Notes: generated from the letters alone by a model not told the origin. A stretch of 64,000 bases of DNA from Rhizomys pruinosus (GCA_009823505.1 VZQC01009572.1:903788-967787); one strand, 5' to 3'. Numbered from the stretch's first letter, positions 46,045 through 57,625 are shown. A program made the numbers and translations.

Positions 46045-49000
46045 GAAGAAACCTATCTCAGCTTCAAGGACAGGCACCATCTTAAAGTGAAAGGATGGAA
46101 AAAAATTCCAAGCAAATGGTACCAAAAAGCAAGCAGGAGTTGCTATTTTAATATCAGACGAAATAGACTTCAAAGTAAAACTATTTAGAAGAGATGAAGA
46201 GGGTCACTACATTCTTATCAAAGAATCAATCACCCATGAAGATTTCACAATCATAAATATATATGCACCAAACTACAGTGCACCAAACTTCATAAACACA
46301 ACCCTGAAGGACTTCAAGACACAGATCAATCCCAGCACACTAATAGTTGGAAATTTCAATATCCCAGTGAGCCCACTGGACAGGTCAACTGGACAAAGAA
46401 TAACTAGAGAGACATCTGAACTGAACAATACAATACACAAAATGGACCTAACAGACATGTACCAAATATTCCACTCAAAACCAAAGAATATACTTTCTAA
46501 CCAGCACCCCACGGAACATTCTCTAAAATTGACCATATACTGGGACACAGAGCAAACATCAACAAATACAAAAAAATCGAAATAATTTCATGCATCTTAT
46601 CAGACCACAGTGCAACAAACCTTAATATTAACACTAGAAAGAGCCCTACTAGCTACAAGAACACTAGGAAACTAAATAGCATACTACTGAATAATGAATG
46701 GGTCAAAGAAGAAACAAAGAAAGAAATAAAAGCATGCCTGGCACTAAATAAAAGGGATGATACACTACAACAAAACCTATGGGACATTTTAAAACCAGTC
46801 CTAAGAGGAAAATTTATAGCCCTAAGTGCCTACATTAACAAAACAGAAAGAGCACAAATACATGACCTAACATTGCAACTAAAAACACTTGAGAGGCAAC
46901 AACAAATGAATCTTAAACCTGATAGACTGGAAGGAATAACAAAAATGAGAGCAGAAATCAATGAAACAGAAACAAAGAAAACAATACAAAAAAATCAAGG
47001 AATCCAAGAGCTGGTTCCTTGAAAGGATAAACAAGATAGATAGACCTTTGGCCCAGTTGACCAAAGGATGTAAAGAACAACTCCAAATTAACAAAATTAG
47101 AGATGAAAAGGGAAACATCATAACAGATAGTGAAAAGATTAAGATAATCATGCCAGAATATTTCAAAAGCCTATACTCTACTAAATTTGAAAACCTAAGA
47201 GAAATGGATGAATATCTGAAATCATGGAATTCACCAAAACTTAACCATGGGGGGGATCGACAGCTTAAACAGACCCATAATAAAGGAGGAAATTGAATCC
47301 ATGATTAAAAACCTCTCAACTAAAAAAAGCCCAGGCCCAGATGGATTCATGGCAGAATTATATAAGACATTAGAATAAGACCTACAGCCATGACTACTCA
47401 AATTATTCAAGAGGATAGAAACAGAGGGAAATCTCCCAAATTCCTTCAATGAAGCCAGTGTCACTCTAATACCAAAACTAGGCAAAGAAACAACCAACAA
47501 AGAAAACTATAGAGCCATTTTATTAATGAACATAGATGCAAAAATTCTCAACAAAATACTTGTAAATTGCATACAGACACACATTAAAAAGATTATCTAC
47601 CATGACCAAGTCAGATTCATACCAGAGATGCAGGGATGGTTCAACATACATAAATCAGTAAACTGTCTGAAAGACAAAAACCATGTGGTCATCTCATTTG
47701 ATGCTGAAAAGGCCTTTGACAAAATTCAACATGCTTTCATGTTTAAAGTCCTAGAGGGAATTGGACTGGAGGGAACATTCCTCAAAATAATTAAAATCAT
47801 ATACAACAAACCCACAGCCAACATCATCCTAAATGGGGAAAAATTAGAAGTGCTCCCCTTAAAGTCAGGAACATGGCAAGGCTGCCCCCATCCCCACTCC
47901 TTTTCAACATAGTGTTTGAAATGCTTGTGAGAGCAATAAGAAAAGAAAAGGAAATTAAAGGAGTACTAATTGGAAAAGAGGAGGTCAAGCTGTCCCTTTT
48001 TGCAGATGACATGATAGCTTACCTAAGAGATACTGGAAACTCCACCAGAAAACTTCTAGAAATGATTAACATTTTCAGTAAAGTGGCAGGTTACAAAATT
48101 AACATAGAAAAATCAGTAGCCTTTCTTTATACCAATAACAAGCAACTGGAGAAGGAATACAAGGAGACTTTCCCATTCACAGTAGCCTCCAAAAAAGTAA
48201 AATATCTAGGAACAAACCTGAACAAAGACACTAAAAATCTCTACAGTGAAAAATTTAAATCCCTGAAGAAGGAGATTGAAGAAGATACCAGAAGATGAAA
48301 GGACCTCCCATGCTCATGGATTGGAAGAATTAATATACTAAAAATGACCATCCTGCCCAAAGTAATATACAGATTCAATGAAATCCCAGTTAAAATCCCC
48401 ATGAGCTTCTTCACAGACCTAGAAAAAAAATCCTTAAGTTCATATGGAAAAACAGAAGACTCCGGATAGCCAAAGCAACCCTGAGCAAAAAGAGCAATAT
48501 AGAGGGTACTTCAAACCATACCAGACTTCAAACTATATTACATGGCTATAGTCATAAAAACACCCTGATATTTACATGAAAACAGACCCATAGAACAATG
48601 GAACAAAACTGAAGATCCAAACCTGAGCACACACAATTTCAGCCACCTCATATTTGACAAAGGACCCAAGAAGACTCAATGGAAGAAAGACAGCATTTTC
48701 AGGAAATGTTGTTGGCAAAACTGGATCACCACTTGTAGAAGGCTAAAACTAAACCCATACCTCTCACCATGTACAAAAATCAACTCCAAATGGATCAAAA
48801 ACCTCAATGTGAAACCTGAAACTCTGAAAATGATAGAAGAAAACATTGGTAGTAACCTATAAGACATAGGTGTAGGAAAAGACTTTCTAAATTAGACATC
48901 AGCTACACACAAAAAATGGGGTCAATAATTGACAAATGGGATCTTATTAAACTCAAGAGCTTCTGTACAGCAAAAGAAACAATCAAATAAGTGAAAAGAA

Positions 49001-49288
49001 AAACCACAGAGTAGGAGCAAACCTTCACCAGTGATACATCTGATAGAGCATTAACATCCAGAGTATATAAACTACTCAAAAAACAAAGGAGGAAGAAAAC
49101 AAATGACTCACTCAAAAGATGGAGTAAAGAGCTGAACGAAGACTTAACAAATGAAAACTAAAGATGAGTGAGAAACATCTAAAATATTGCTCAACATCAC
49201 TAATAATTAAGGAAATTAAAATGAAAACCACCTTAAGATTTCATCTTAGTCTAGTAAGACTAGCTATGATCAAGAAAACAAAGGACAT
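46045..49288 (+). mobile_element. L1 ORF2 body (host L1 resumed)
   Basis: Continues the L1 at 43015: endonuclease region ('VKGWKK', then frames around 46270-46600), 'WFLERINKIDRPLAQLTKG' at 46961-47296, and RT ('[14 protein letters not shown]' at 47526, '[10 protein letters not shown]', 'LFADDMIAYL' near 48000) up to the C-terminal part, where the ERVL LTR interrupts it. Numerous stops and frameshifts. Coding phases match those expected for one decayed ORF2. Confidence 0.92.
46961..48298 (+). pseudogene. L1 ORF2 linker and reverse-transcriptase remnants
   Basis: Frames at 46961-47296, 47526-47912 and 47873-48298 form a series across the linker, RT fingers and palm. The palm carries '[12 protein letters not shown]' and the intact FADD box, with a frameshift between them near 47895. 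The catalytic site is visible but the protein is broken. Confidence 0.88.
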
Positions 49289-49769
49289 TGTATTAGTCAG
49301 GGTTCTCTAAAGAAACAGAAGCAACAGGATGAATATATATAGCTATATACAATTTATTGATCTGCTCACGTGACAGAGTTCAAGGATTCCAACAGTAGCT
49401 GCACCACACTGGAAAGGCCGAGACGAGAATCCAGGGAACTGCTCAGTCCGCAAGGCTGGATGTCTCACTAGTCCCAATCCAGTGCTGAAGGCCCAAATGG
49501 GTTCCAGGAGATCTGCCGGTCTCAGTACACGCTGGGATCCGAAAGGTTGATCACAGCAGCAAGACAAACTCACCAGATGAGAGAGGCAAGCTGCAGGATA
49601 AAAAGGGGACCAGCTCCTTCTGCCTTGGCCTTAAATACTGCCTGCCGGCAGAAGGTAACGCCCACATTTGGGGTGGGCCATCCGGGTTGAGGCGGTCCAA
49701 TCAGAAGACCCTTTTTCTCTTATTTGTTCCTTAGTCCAGTCAAGTTGACACCCAGGATTAACCATCACA
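49289..49769 (-). mobile_element. ERVL-type solo LTR (MLT2/MT2-like), antisense
   Basis: A 481-bp LTR in reverse: starts TGTATTAGTCAGGGTTCTCTA and ends AACCATCACA, with 'cagtcaagttgacacccaggattaacc' (sense start 'tgtgatggttaatcc') and the characteristic 'aagaaacagaag...gatgaatatatata'. Flanking 5-mers are gacat and gatac, an imperfect duplication. L1 ORF2 sequence continues on both sides, so it landed inside the L1. Confidence 0.88.
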
Positions 49770-50758
49770 GATACCAAATTCTGGAAAGGTTGTGGGGAAA
49801 GGAGAACACTCATCCACTGCTGGTGGGAATGCAAACTCATACAACCCCTAAGGAAAGCAGTGTGGAGAACTCTTAAAAGACTCAAAATGAGCCTACCAAC
49901 CCAATAATACAATTCCTGTGTATATACCTGCAAGGCTCATCCTATCACAGAGATGCATGCACATCTATGTTTATTGCAGCTCTCTTCACAATAGGGAATA
50001 GCTGGAAGCAACCCAAGTGTCCCTCAACCAACAAGTGGATAAAGAAAATGTGGTACATCTACACAATGGAACTCTATGCAGTGGTAAAAAAGATGACATC
50101 ATGAATTTTGCAGGTAAACAGATGGAATTAGAAGATATTATGCTAAGTGAAGTAACACAGTCTCAGAAAAACAAATGACAAATGTTTTCCCTCATTTGTG
50201 GATGCTAGCACCCAATTGCTAGTTGTAAGGCAAACTGAGCAACATTAATGTTATATTTCTTTGCATCTGAAAGCACCTGAGCTCTTATAATGTGAATCCC
50301 TTAATGGGGTCTAAAATTAACCTACCACTTATTTTCATACTTTGTAATTTTGGTATATGGGTGGAGCATATGTATGCATATTTGACAGTAATATAAAATT
50401 AAAAGGGAAATGTGAATTCTGAAATGTGATTTGGAATTAACATACAGTTTATATTCAGATGACATAATTTTGGTCTATGTGGGACATATACATATATATG
50501 CATAGTTTAAACAATACAAATTGGAGGGAACAACAACAACAAAAAGACTAGGACAAAGAAATGACTGAAACAGTAAACTTCTCTGCAAAACAATAAACCT
50601 CTGCTTAGAAAAACTTTAAAAGACTCAGAAAAAGATACAAGACATGTATGACAGCATGAACTCAGGTGGGAAAGGGGGCACAGAAAGGGGAATGAGTTTA
50701 AGTTGGACTGAGAAACATCATATGAAATGCACAAAACTTGAATAAAAATATTTTAAAA
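49770..50758 (+). mobile_element. L1 ORF2 C-terminus and 3'UTR (host L1 end)
   Basis: Completes the L1 started at 43015: 'ggttgtggggaaaggagaacactcatcc', 'ggataaagaaaatgtggtacatctacac', stop region near 50190, a longer 3'UTR and the terminal 'gcacaaaacttgaataaaaatatttt' A tail. After removing insertions the element is about 6 kb. Confidence 0.9.
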
Positions 50759-50867
50759 GAAATTTTAGGCAAATTAATATTGACATACATCATATTCTTT
50801 ACAACTTTATAGTTTTTAAATTGTATATATTTCATCATAAAATTATAATAAAATACCTCTTATCTCC

Positions 50868-51025
50868 CCCCAAAAAGAAAGAAAATGTGGTATATCCACA
50901 ATGGAATTCTATGCAGCAGTAAAGAAAGATAACATCATGAACTTTGCAGGTAAGTGGATGGAACTAGAAGCCATTATGCTAAGTGAAGTAACACAGACCC
51001 AGAAAAACAAATGACGGATGGTGTC
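50868..51025 (+). mobile_element. Second L1 3' end, left part
   Basis: 'aaaatgtggtatatccacaatggaattctatgcagcag' through 'agaaaaacaaatgacggatggtgtc' is ORF2 C-terminal sequence from a different, 5'-truncated L1. It is split by the LTR at 51026 and resumes at 51380. Confidence 0.85.
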
Positions 51026-51379
51026 TGTATTAGTCACTTTTCTGTTGCTGTGATAAACCACCATAACCAAGGGAACTTATAAAAGGAAGAGTTTATTTGA
51101 GCTTACGATTGACGGTTCCAGGGAATCAGAGTTCATTGTGGCAGGAGACATGGTGTAGCAGAAAGCTGAGGTTCACATTTCGCAATGAGCACAAGAAGTC
51201 AAGAGAGAGAGAGACTGGAGACTGCAAGGCTTGTTAAATTCACTAAGCCCACCCCCAATGACATACTTCCTTCAGCACGGCCACACCTTCTAAGACCTCC
51301 AAGAACAGTACCACCAAATGGAGACAAAATGTCTGAATACTTAAAGCCTATGGGGGACACTCTCATTCATACCACCACA
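51026..51379 (-). mobile_element. Solo MaLR LTR (MT/ORR1-type), antisense, perfect 5-bp duplication
   Basis: A 354-bp LTR from TGTATTAGTCAC to ACCACCACA. The 5-mers gtgtc at 51021-51025 and 51380-51384 are identical, and the L1 sequence is contiguous across them. The best-preserved copy of this LTR family in the window. Confidence 0.95.
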
Positions 51380-51880
51380 GTGTCCTTTGTTTGTGGATGC
51401 TAGCACAAAGTCTTTCTTTATAAGGCAAACTGAATAATTCCTTTTTATTTCTTTGTTTTTTAGAGAAAATACTTGATGTTACTCATCAACTTGCTATGTA
51501 ATGTAGAAATGTAAAATAATATTGCTGCATTACCTCCATACAACTGTACTATCAAAATATGAATCCCTAAACATACTTTGGAATTAACATATAGCTTATT
51601 TTCAGATGTCATAATTTTGGTATATGTGGGCATGTATATATGCATGTTTTGGAGCAATACAAATTGGAAGGAACAACAAAGAAGACTGGGTCGAAGAACT
51701 GACTGAAACAGTAAACTTCTGCATCAAAAAATTTTTAAAAGACTGAAAAAAGATGCTAGATGTATTGTAGGACATATGAACTCTGGTGAGTGAGGGCAAG
51801 GAAGGGAAAATGGGTCTAAATTTGATTAAGAAATGTATGAAATGCACAAAACTTCAATAAAAAATATTTTATAAAAAATA
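51380..51880 (+). mobile_element. Second L1 3' end, right part
   Basis: 'gtgtcctttgtttgtggatgctagc', then 3'UTR parallel to 50220-50760 and the terminal 'gcacaaaacttcaataaaaaatatttt'. The reverse complement of this 3'UTR matches 28890-29240. Confidence 0.88.
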
Positions 51881-51904
51881 TTTTAACACAATCTCTCTCC
51901 TTTC

Positions 51905-52268
51905 TTCGTATGTGTATATGTGTGCATATGTGTGTTTGTGTGTCTCTGAGCACTTGTGTATGGGTGTGTGTCCACATATGTGTGCATGTGGAGACCAAAG
52001 GTTGTTATCAAGTGTCTTCTTTGACCACTTTCCACTTCACGGATTGAGGCAGGGTCTCTCAGTTGAACCTGGAGCTTACTGACTTGGCCAGTGCAGGTAG
52101 CTAGCTTGCTCTGTTCCGAGGATCCGCTGTCCCTGCCTCTTGAGGGCTGAGATTACATGCAGGCTGCCATTAAGCACCAGGTATTCATGTGGACCCTGGA
52201 GCTTCAAACTCCAGTCCTTAAGCTGACATGGCAAATGCTTTGCCCATGTAGTCATCTCTCTATTCCTG
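51905..52268 (-). mobile_element. B3-related SINE, antisense
   Basis: GT-rich left part ('gtgtgcatgtggagaccaaaggttg', 'caagtgtcttctttgaccac') then 'gaggcagggtctctcagttgaacctggagct' and 'ggctgagattacatgcaggc', in B3 reverse order. Old and diverged. Confidence 0.65.
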
Positions 52269-52584
52269 CAATGCAATCTTTGTAAGAGCTATTTTTAAGG
52301 TACAGCTTATGTAAGCAATTCTCTAGGACCAAAGACCAACAGTACTAACAATATAGTATGAAAGGGAAATTAAACTAACACTATTTAGAAAATATGAAGC
52401 AAATGCATGTATAGGCTTTGGGTCAAAGAAAAAGTCAAAAGCTCAGTTTAAAATTATCTAGAAAGGAATGGAATCCATACTTTAGAGCCAAGTCCATAGG
52501 ACATGGCAAAAGATACACATATTTTTAAATACTTCCATCTGAATCTCAAAAATCATGCTATAAATATGTTAAATATCAAAACTT
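52269..52584. other. Unique sequence, nothing recognised
   Basis: AT-rich, no exon or repeat identified. Confidence 0.35.
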
Positions 52585-52795
52585 GGCTAGAGATGCAGCT
52601 CAGTTGGTAGATTCCTTGCCCAGCATGCACAAAGGCATGGGTCTGATGCCCTGCACCACATAAAACATACTGACTGGGTCATGCCTGCCAGGAAAGGAAA
52701 GACAGGAAGATGAGAAGTTCAAGGTCATTGTCAGCTACACATAGAAAGTGCTAAGCCAAACTGAGATGTGTAAGACCCTGTTTCTGTCTCAAATT
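52585..52795 (+). mobile_element. B4 SINE (ID + B1 fusion)
   Basis: ID head 'ggctagagatgcagctcagttggtagattccttgcccagcatgcac' with 'gatgccctgcaccac', followed by a B1-like half ('gaagttcaaggtcattgtcagctacac', 'gaccctgtttctgtctc'). It abuts the large purine microsatellite, which probably grew from its A-rich tail. Confidence 0.7.
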
Positions 52796-52825
52796 ACATA
52801 CATATATACATATATACATGCTGGG

Positions 52826-52826
52826 A

Positions 52827-52911
<85 letters not shown>

Positions 52912-52940
52912 AATAAGGAAAGAGAGAGAAAGAGAGAGAC

Positions 52941-52987
<47 letters not shown>

Positions 52988-53110
52988 GAGGGAGGGAGGG
53001 GAAGAGAAGGGGAGGGGAGGGGGAAGAGGAAAGGGGGGAGAGGAGAGGGAGAGGAGGGGAGGGGAGGAGAGAAGAGAGAAGAGAAAAGAAGAGAAGAGAA
53101 GAGAAAAATT
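52826..53110. repeat. (GAAA)n/(GGGA)n purine tract, ~285 bp
   Basis: Nearly pure purine on the plus strand: GAAA units at 52829-52911 and 52943-52987, then G-rich and GAGAA units. Long mirror-symmetric purine tracts can form triplexes and stall polymerases, so length is probably polymorphic and assembly-sensitive. Confidence 0.97.
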
Positions 53111-53126
53111 TTAAATTAACCCTTGC

Positions 53127-53292
53127 CAGGCATGGAGGTGCATGCCTTTAATCCCAGCACTTGGGAGGCAGAGGCAGGCAGATCTCTGTGAGTTCAAGAC
53201 CAGCCTGGTCTACAAAGGGAATTCTAGGACAGCTGGAAATACAGGGAGACCCTGTCTCAAAAAGACCAAATAAAAAAAAAGCAAAACAAAAC
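53127..53292 (+). mobile_element. B1 SINE
   Basis: 'gccaggcatggaggtgcatgcctttaatcccagcacttggg' through 'atacagggagaccctgtctc' with an (A)n/(CAAAA) tail. A taaccc motif occurs on both flanks (about 53117 and 53292), consistent with a short target duplication. Confidence 0.94.
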
Positions 53293-53437
53293 TAACCCAA
53301 AATGTTGTACAAATTTTTATTAACTAATGACTGTTAACTAATGAATATCACAAAAGAAAACAGGCAAAGAATATGGAAAGCCAATATACGAGGAAATACA
53401 AATGGATGCTAACTTATTACATTAAAAAAGATGATCA

Positions 53438-53586
53438 CCAGGCGTGGTGGGGCACACCTTTAATCCCAGCACTCAGGAAGCAGAGACAGGTGGATCTCTA
53501 TGAGTTCAAGGCCAGCCTGGTCTATATAGCAAGTTCCAGGACAGCTGGGGCTACTGGGAGACCCTGTCTCAAAAAGACAAAAAAAA
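53438..53586 (+). mobile_element. B1 SINE with target-site duplication
   Basis: 'ccaggcgtggtggggcacacc' through 'ggctactgggagaccctgtctc' plus A tail; perfect 14-bp duplication aaaaaagatgatca at 53424-53437 and 53587-53600. Confidence 0.95.
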
Positions 53587-53667
53587 AAAAAAGATGATCA
53601 AACTCATTATAAACAAAGGATGAGCAATAAAAACAGTATTTCCTACTTATTTGAAATTCAAGTAGCA

Positions 53668-53670
<3 letters not shown>

Positions 53671-53702
<32 letters not shown>
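53671..53702. repeat. (AT)n microsatellite
   Basis: About 16 AT units. Confidence 0.96.
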
Positions 53703-53704
<2 letters not shown>

Positions 53705-53759
53705 CTTGTGATAATTAAAGAAAACTAGATATTTCTACTGAAGAAAATATAAATCAGTC

Positions 53760-53905
53760 TTTTTTTGAGACATGGTCTCACTATGTATCCCTGGCGAGCC
53801 TGGAACTCACTGTTTAGCCTTAATTGGCATAAAATTCACAGAGATCTGCCTTCCTCTGCCTCTTAAGTGTTGGAACTATAGGCACAGGCCATGCTGTGAC
53901 ATAGT
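53760..53905 (-). mobile_element. Diverged B1 SINE, antisense
   Basis: 'tttttgagacatggtctcactatg', 'gagcctggaactcactg', 'ttcacagagatctgccttcctctgcctc' in reverse B1 order with several changes. Confidence 0.78.
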
Positions 53906-54939
53906 CCTTTTAAAAACAATGCAGCAAGTTTTCCTACAACTAGAGCCTACATACCTCTCGGGCTTCTCCTCAGCAGCTCTGCATTAGCTCTGTGTCTCAT
54001 TACCTTCCCCCACACCTCACAAAATGACAGTGAATGAAATGCATTCACAAGAATACCTCTAACATACTGCTTCAGGTAGAAAATACTAGAAAATAAGTGG
54101 TGGCCATCAATGCAGGTTAATAAACTATGTTCAAGTCACACTAAGTACGATTTTTGTCTTAATTAAAAAGGACTAAGAGCTAAGCCAGTAGACTCACAGG
54201 AATATCTACAAGTGGTATGGAAGTATAATATAGTAATTTAATGGCTTTTTATCAGTGGCCTAGAAGCCATATTTGTATATGACTATAGAACTGTGTAACT
54301 CTTGAGAGCAAGAAGAGATGAACAGGAGAGTGTTGATAAGTGTTACCCAGGTGGGAAGGCATGTGACACAGGGCAACAGAGTAAGTGAGAGATGCAAAGA
54401 AAAGGGGGGGGGGGGCGCTGAACAAGAACAAATGATGCTATATTTTAAGGCAATGTGTAAATACTATATTCATTAAGTACTCTGTATATGTTTGTGTGTT
54501 ACAGAAAGAGTGGAAATGTAAGAGAAATAATACACTACTTTCCACTGGAGGTTATTTTAAACTAATTATTAGATTGTTTGTGCTCAAATGAGTTTCTTAA
54601 ATGCATGAGAGGTTGAAAATAGACACAAGGTTCTTATTATTTTTCAACTGTTCGAAAGATTAAATTCACACTACAAAGAAGGGAAAACTCTTGTTTTCGA
54701 CAGCCTCTTTAGGATTAAAGGGACTTAATCACAAGGACGGATAAAAATCACAGAGTAATCCTCAGAGAACATAGGTTACTTTATAAAGATTGATAAAAAT
54801 CACAGAATAATCCACATAGAATATAAGTTACTTAAATCCAATCCTTTTTGCTTTTAGGCTGTCCTTATTAGATTGCTACATCAGAAAAACTTTGGAAATC
54901 GTACATCATTAAAAAAGAAATGACAGATCTGCAAGGTCC
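53906..54939. other. Unique AT-rich sequence with a tandem pair
   Basis: A poly-G run lies at 54403-54417. A 42-bp segment 'ataaaaatcacaga(g/a)taatcc...ataggttactt' at 54741-54781 recurs at 54793-54832 (period 52). Nothing else recognised. Confidence 0.4.
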
Positions 54940-55345
54940 CCGAGTTTGATGAGTTCCTGACCCAAGAGCGTTGTGTCTTACCATCTCAGCTCTCAGGCCT
55001 GCTTGGGTCCCTGCCGATCCATGCACACACCAGACCTGTGAGCTCCCCTCCCCTCCCCAGAACCCAGAGGGTTCTCTAACCCAAGACTTCCAAGCCCCAC
55101 CACCCCAGCTCTCAGCCCTGCCCAGGTCCCATAGATCCTTGTGTGCTTCCCACAATCTCCAGAACTCTGCCAACAGCTCTCGGCACTTATACCACACCTG
55201 TGAGCCCCACTACAGTGGCGACTTCTTTCACACCTGTGAGTTCCTCTGTCCCAGCCCTCCCAGTCTACCCTCCCAGCGCCCAGGCTAGGCGGGTCCTGTA
55301 GCTTCCTGCACCTCCTAGACCTGAGTTCCCCCAAGACTTGTGATA
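54940..55345. repeat. GC-rich block of degenerate tandem units
   Basis: A C-rich island in AT-rich surroundings. 'cagctctcaggcctgcttgggtccc' recurs as 'cagctctcagccctgcccaggtccc' and 'cagctctcggcac', and 'acctgtgag(c/t)(c/t)cc' occurs three times with a fourth degraded copy ('acctgagttccc'). The spacing is roughly 80-120 bases. L1 or ERV 5' regulatory monomers can look like this, but no matching body is adjacent. Class unknown. Confidence 0.5.
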
Positions 55346-55535
55346 GCCCACACCCTACCCCGTTAAACCTGCTCCAGCTTGGGCATTCTAGAGAATCTCA
55401 CTTGCTCTTTCACGAAGAGCAGGAGCTGTATTCGGTAGCCCCCCTAGGCAGACCTAATCAAGAGTTACATTGGCATGTTTTCTTGGTTAGGGTTGGACTT
55501 TAATGAAATACCTTAATGAAAAATCAACCCAGGCA
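55346..55535. other. Unclassified sequence
   Basis: Continuation of the GC-rich region grading to AT-rich; no features recognised. Confidence 0.3.
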
Positions 55536-55690
55536 GCTGGAGAGGTGACTCAGCAGTTAGAAGCAGCGGCTGTTCTTTCAGGGGACTAGAGTTGTTTCCC
55601 AGCACCCACGTGGTGGCTAACAATTAGTAACTCCAGTTCCAGGATATCCAATGCCCTCTTCTGGCCTCTACTGTCATTACATGATACAGC

Positions 55691-55743
<53 letters not shown>

Positions 55744-55792
55744 ACACACAGAGGCAAAACACTAATACACACAAAAATATAAGTAACCATTT
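55536..55792 (+). mobile_element. B2 SINE with (CA)n
   Basis: 'ggcagctggagaggtgactcagcag' head, 'agttgtttcccagcacccacgtggtggc' and 'ctccagttccaggatatccaatgccctcttctggcc'. A (CA)n of about 46 bases (55693-55738) replaces the 'acatacatgcag' region. Confidence 0.88.
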
Positions 55793-55794
55793 TG

Positions 55795-56005
55795 AGGCTG
55801 GAGAGATGGCTCAGTGGGAAAGAGCACCAGCTGCTCTTGCAGAAGACCAGGGTTCTCATCACGGCAGCTGTCGGTAACCTCTCCACTTCCAGGGGATCTG
55901 CAGTCCTCTTCTGGCCTCCATAGGCACTGCACAACATGGGCACACTTACATACATGCAGGCATAACAGTCATACACATAAAAAATTAATTAAATTAATAA
56001 AAGTT
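55795..56005 (+). mobile_element. B2 SINE with B-box deletion
   Basis: 'aggctggagagatggctcagtggg' head and 'ccagctgctcttgcagaagaccagggttc' followed directly by 'tcatcacggcagctg': the 'gatccccagcacccacatgg' stretch is missing. The 3' half is normal. Confidence 0.9.
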
Positions 56006-56009
56006 TTTT

Positions 56010-57444
56010 TCTTTTTTAATTTTTTTTTAATTTTTGTGAATTTCTTACATTAGTGTTGTGTTTGCATTACTTCCACCCATTCCAGTCTTCCAACTCCTCC
56101 TATGTCCCCAACTCCCTCTCAACTTCCTGTCTCCTTTGCTTATTGTTGTATATACATACATATACTTATAAATATATATACTATATACACACAATGCCCC
56201 AAGTCCATTTAGCCATGCTCCTGTGTGCATGTACTTGGGGCTCTTCATTTGGAATTAATTAGCCTCTCACAGAGCTAGTCCCTGGAGAAAACTGATCCTC
56301 CCTCACCATCCAGCTTACAGATCTTCATTTTGAGGCGAGACCCTGTGAATTTCCCCAATCTACGATGGCATGGCAACTGCTTTTCTTATTCTACAGACCT
56401 CCTTAGATTAACTTACTGTGGAGACTGGGGAAACACGTTCTCTATCATGTCTCGTCCCACTGGCTCTTGCATTTTTTTCACCCTTTAGAGAAGTTCTCTG
56501 AGCCTTAGCTATAGAGAGAGGTTGCATTGTAGATATGTCCTTAGGGCTGCCCAACTCACAGTCATTTATTCTCTGCATTTGACCAATTGTGGAATTTCGT
56601 AATAGTCTCCATCTGTTGCAAAAAGAAGCTTTTTGATGAGCAGTGAGAGGTAACCTTCTCTAACCATAAAGATATGCTTAAGAATACAGTAAGGAATTAT
56701 GTTAGTGTAGGGAACTGACAAAATTGTTTTTTTTCTGTAGGACCTCCCAAGTCCTATAATACTTGGAAATGTTTACAGTTCCACACATGATTTCCCTCCC
56801 ATTGAGCAGGCCATAAGTTGGAATAGAAGCTGTCGATTAACCCCAAGATAAATTTGCCACTACTGCACAAATGAGATAGTTTGGTGGGCTGGTCATTGTT
56901 ATGGTTCAGAGACTTTACCTCTGGATGGGATCATTGGTTGTTTTCCTCCCTTGGCAGCTTGCTTGTTATGTTCAGCTACTGTGTGATGTAGTCTTCAGGG
57001 TGGAGGTTTCTAGGTCTGCACCAGCTCAAATTTTCCAAGTCCTGTGTCCAAAGTATGTCATGTCTTAACAATTTGGTCTTACTCTCATGTTCTGAGAGCC
57101 AATAAATAGCTGTATCAATAGCATGTATTATTTGAGAGTTTCATGGACTACCCTAACGAACCAGAGAGAGATTTCTCCTACCTGACAATACAATTTTGTT
57201 ATACAACCATACACTCACATTTATATCACAGGTATATTTTCAGTAGGCTTATTCAATACCACATTTCCCTTTGGTTTTTCACACCATTTAAGCATTATTT
57301 ATCTCTTTTTCCTCTCTGCCCCTGTATAGCCTTCCCTAATGTCTCCCCAGTTATAATGCCCCCTATTTCCCCCATTAATAATGTCTGTTTTCTATTGTCT
57401 TCTCTAGAGCTACTCTTCCCCCTTTAGCCAAGTTTACCAAATTA
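56010..57444 (-). mobile_element. Lx-like L1 3'UTR block, antisense
   Basis: T-rich left end (antisense A tail), then 'gtgaatttcttacattagtg', 'cacagagctagtccctggagaaaactg', 'gtctccatctgttgcaaaaagaagctttttgatgag', 'ccataagttggaatagaagctg'. I recognise this wording as common rodent L1-type 3'UTR sequence. No coding. The adjoining ORF2 at 57445 points the other way. Confidence 0.65.
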
Positions 57445-57575
57445 AAGAGAGGGCCCAATTAATATACTAAGAGATGAAAATGAAACATTACAACAGACCC
57501 TGAGGAAATTCAGAAAATCACCAGGACATAATTTAAAAATCTGTATTCTACTAAACTGGAAAATGTAAAAGAAAT

Positions 57576-57625
<50 letters not shown>

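Noticed and set aside
52826..53110. CRISPR-like periodicity
   Set aside because: Units are 4 bases with no spacers; this is a mammalian microsatellite.
52748..53119. Lys/Glu-rich 123-codon frame
   Set aside because: It is the translation of a (GAAA)n microsatellite.
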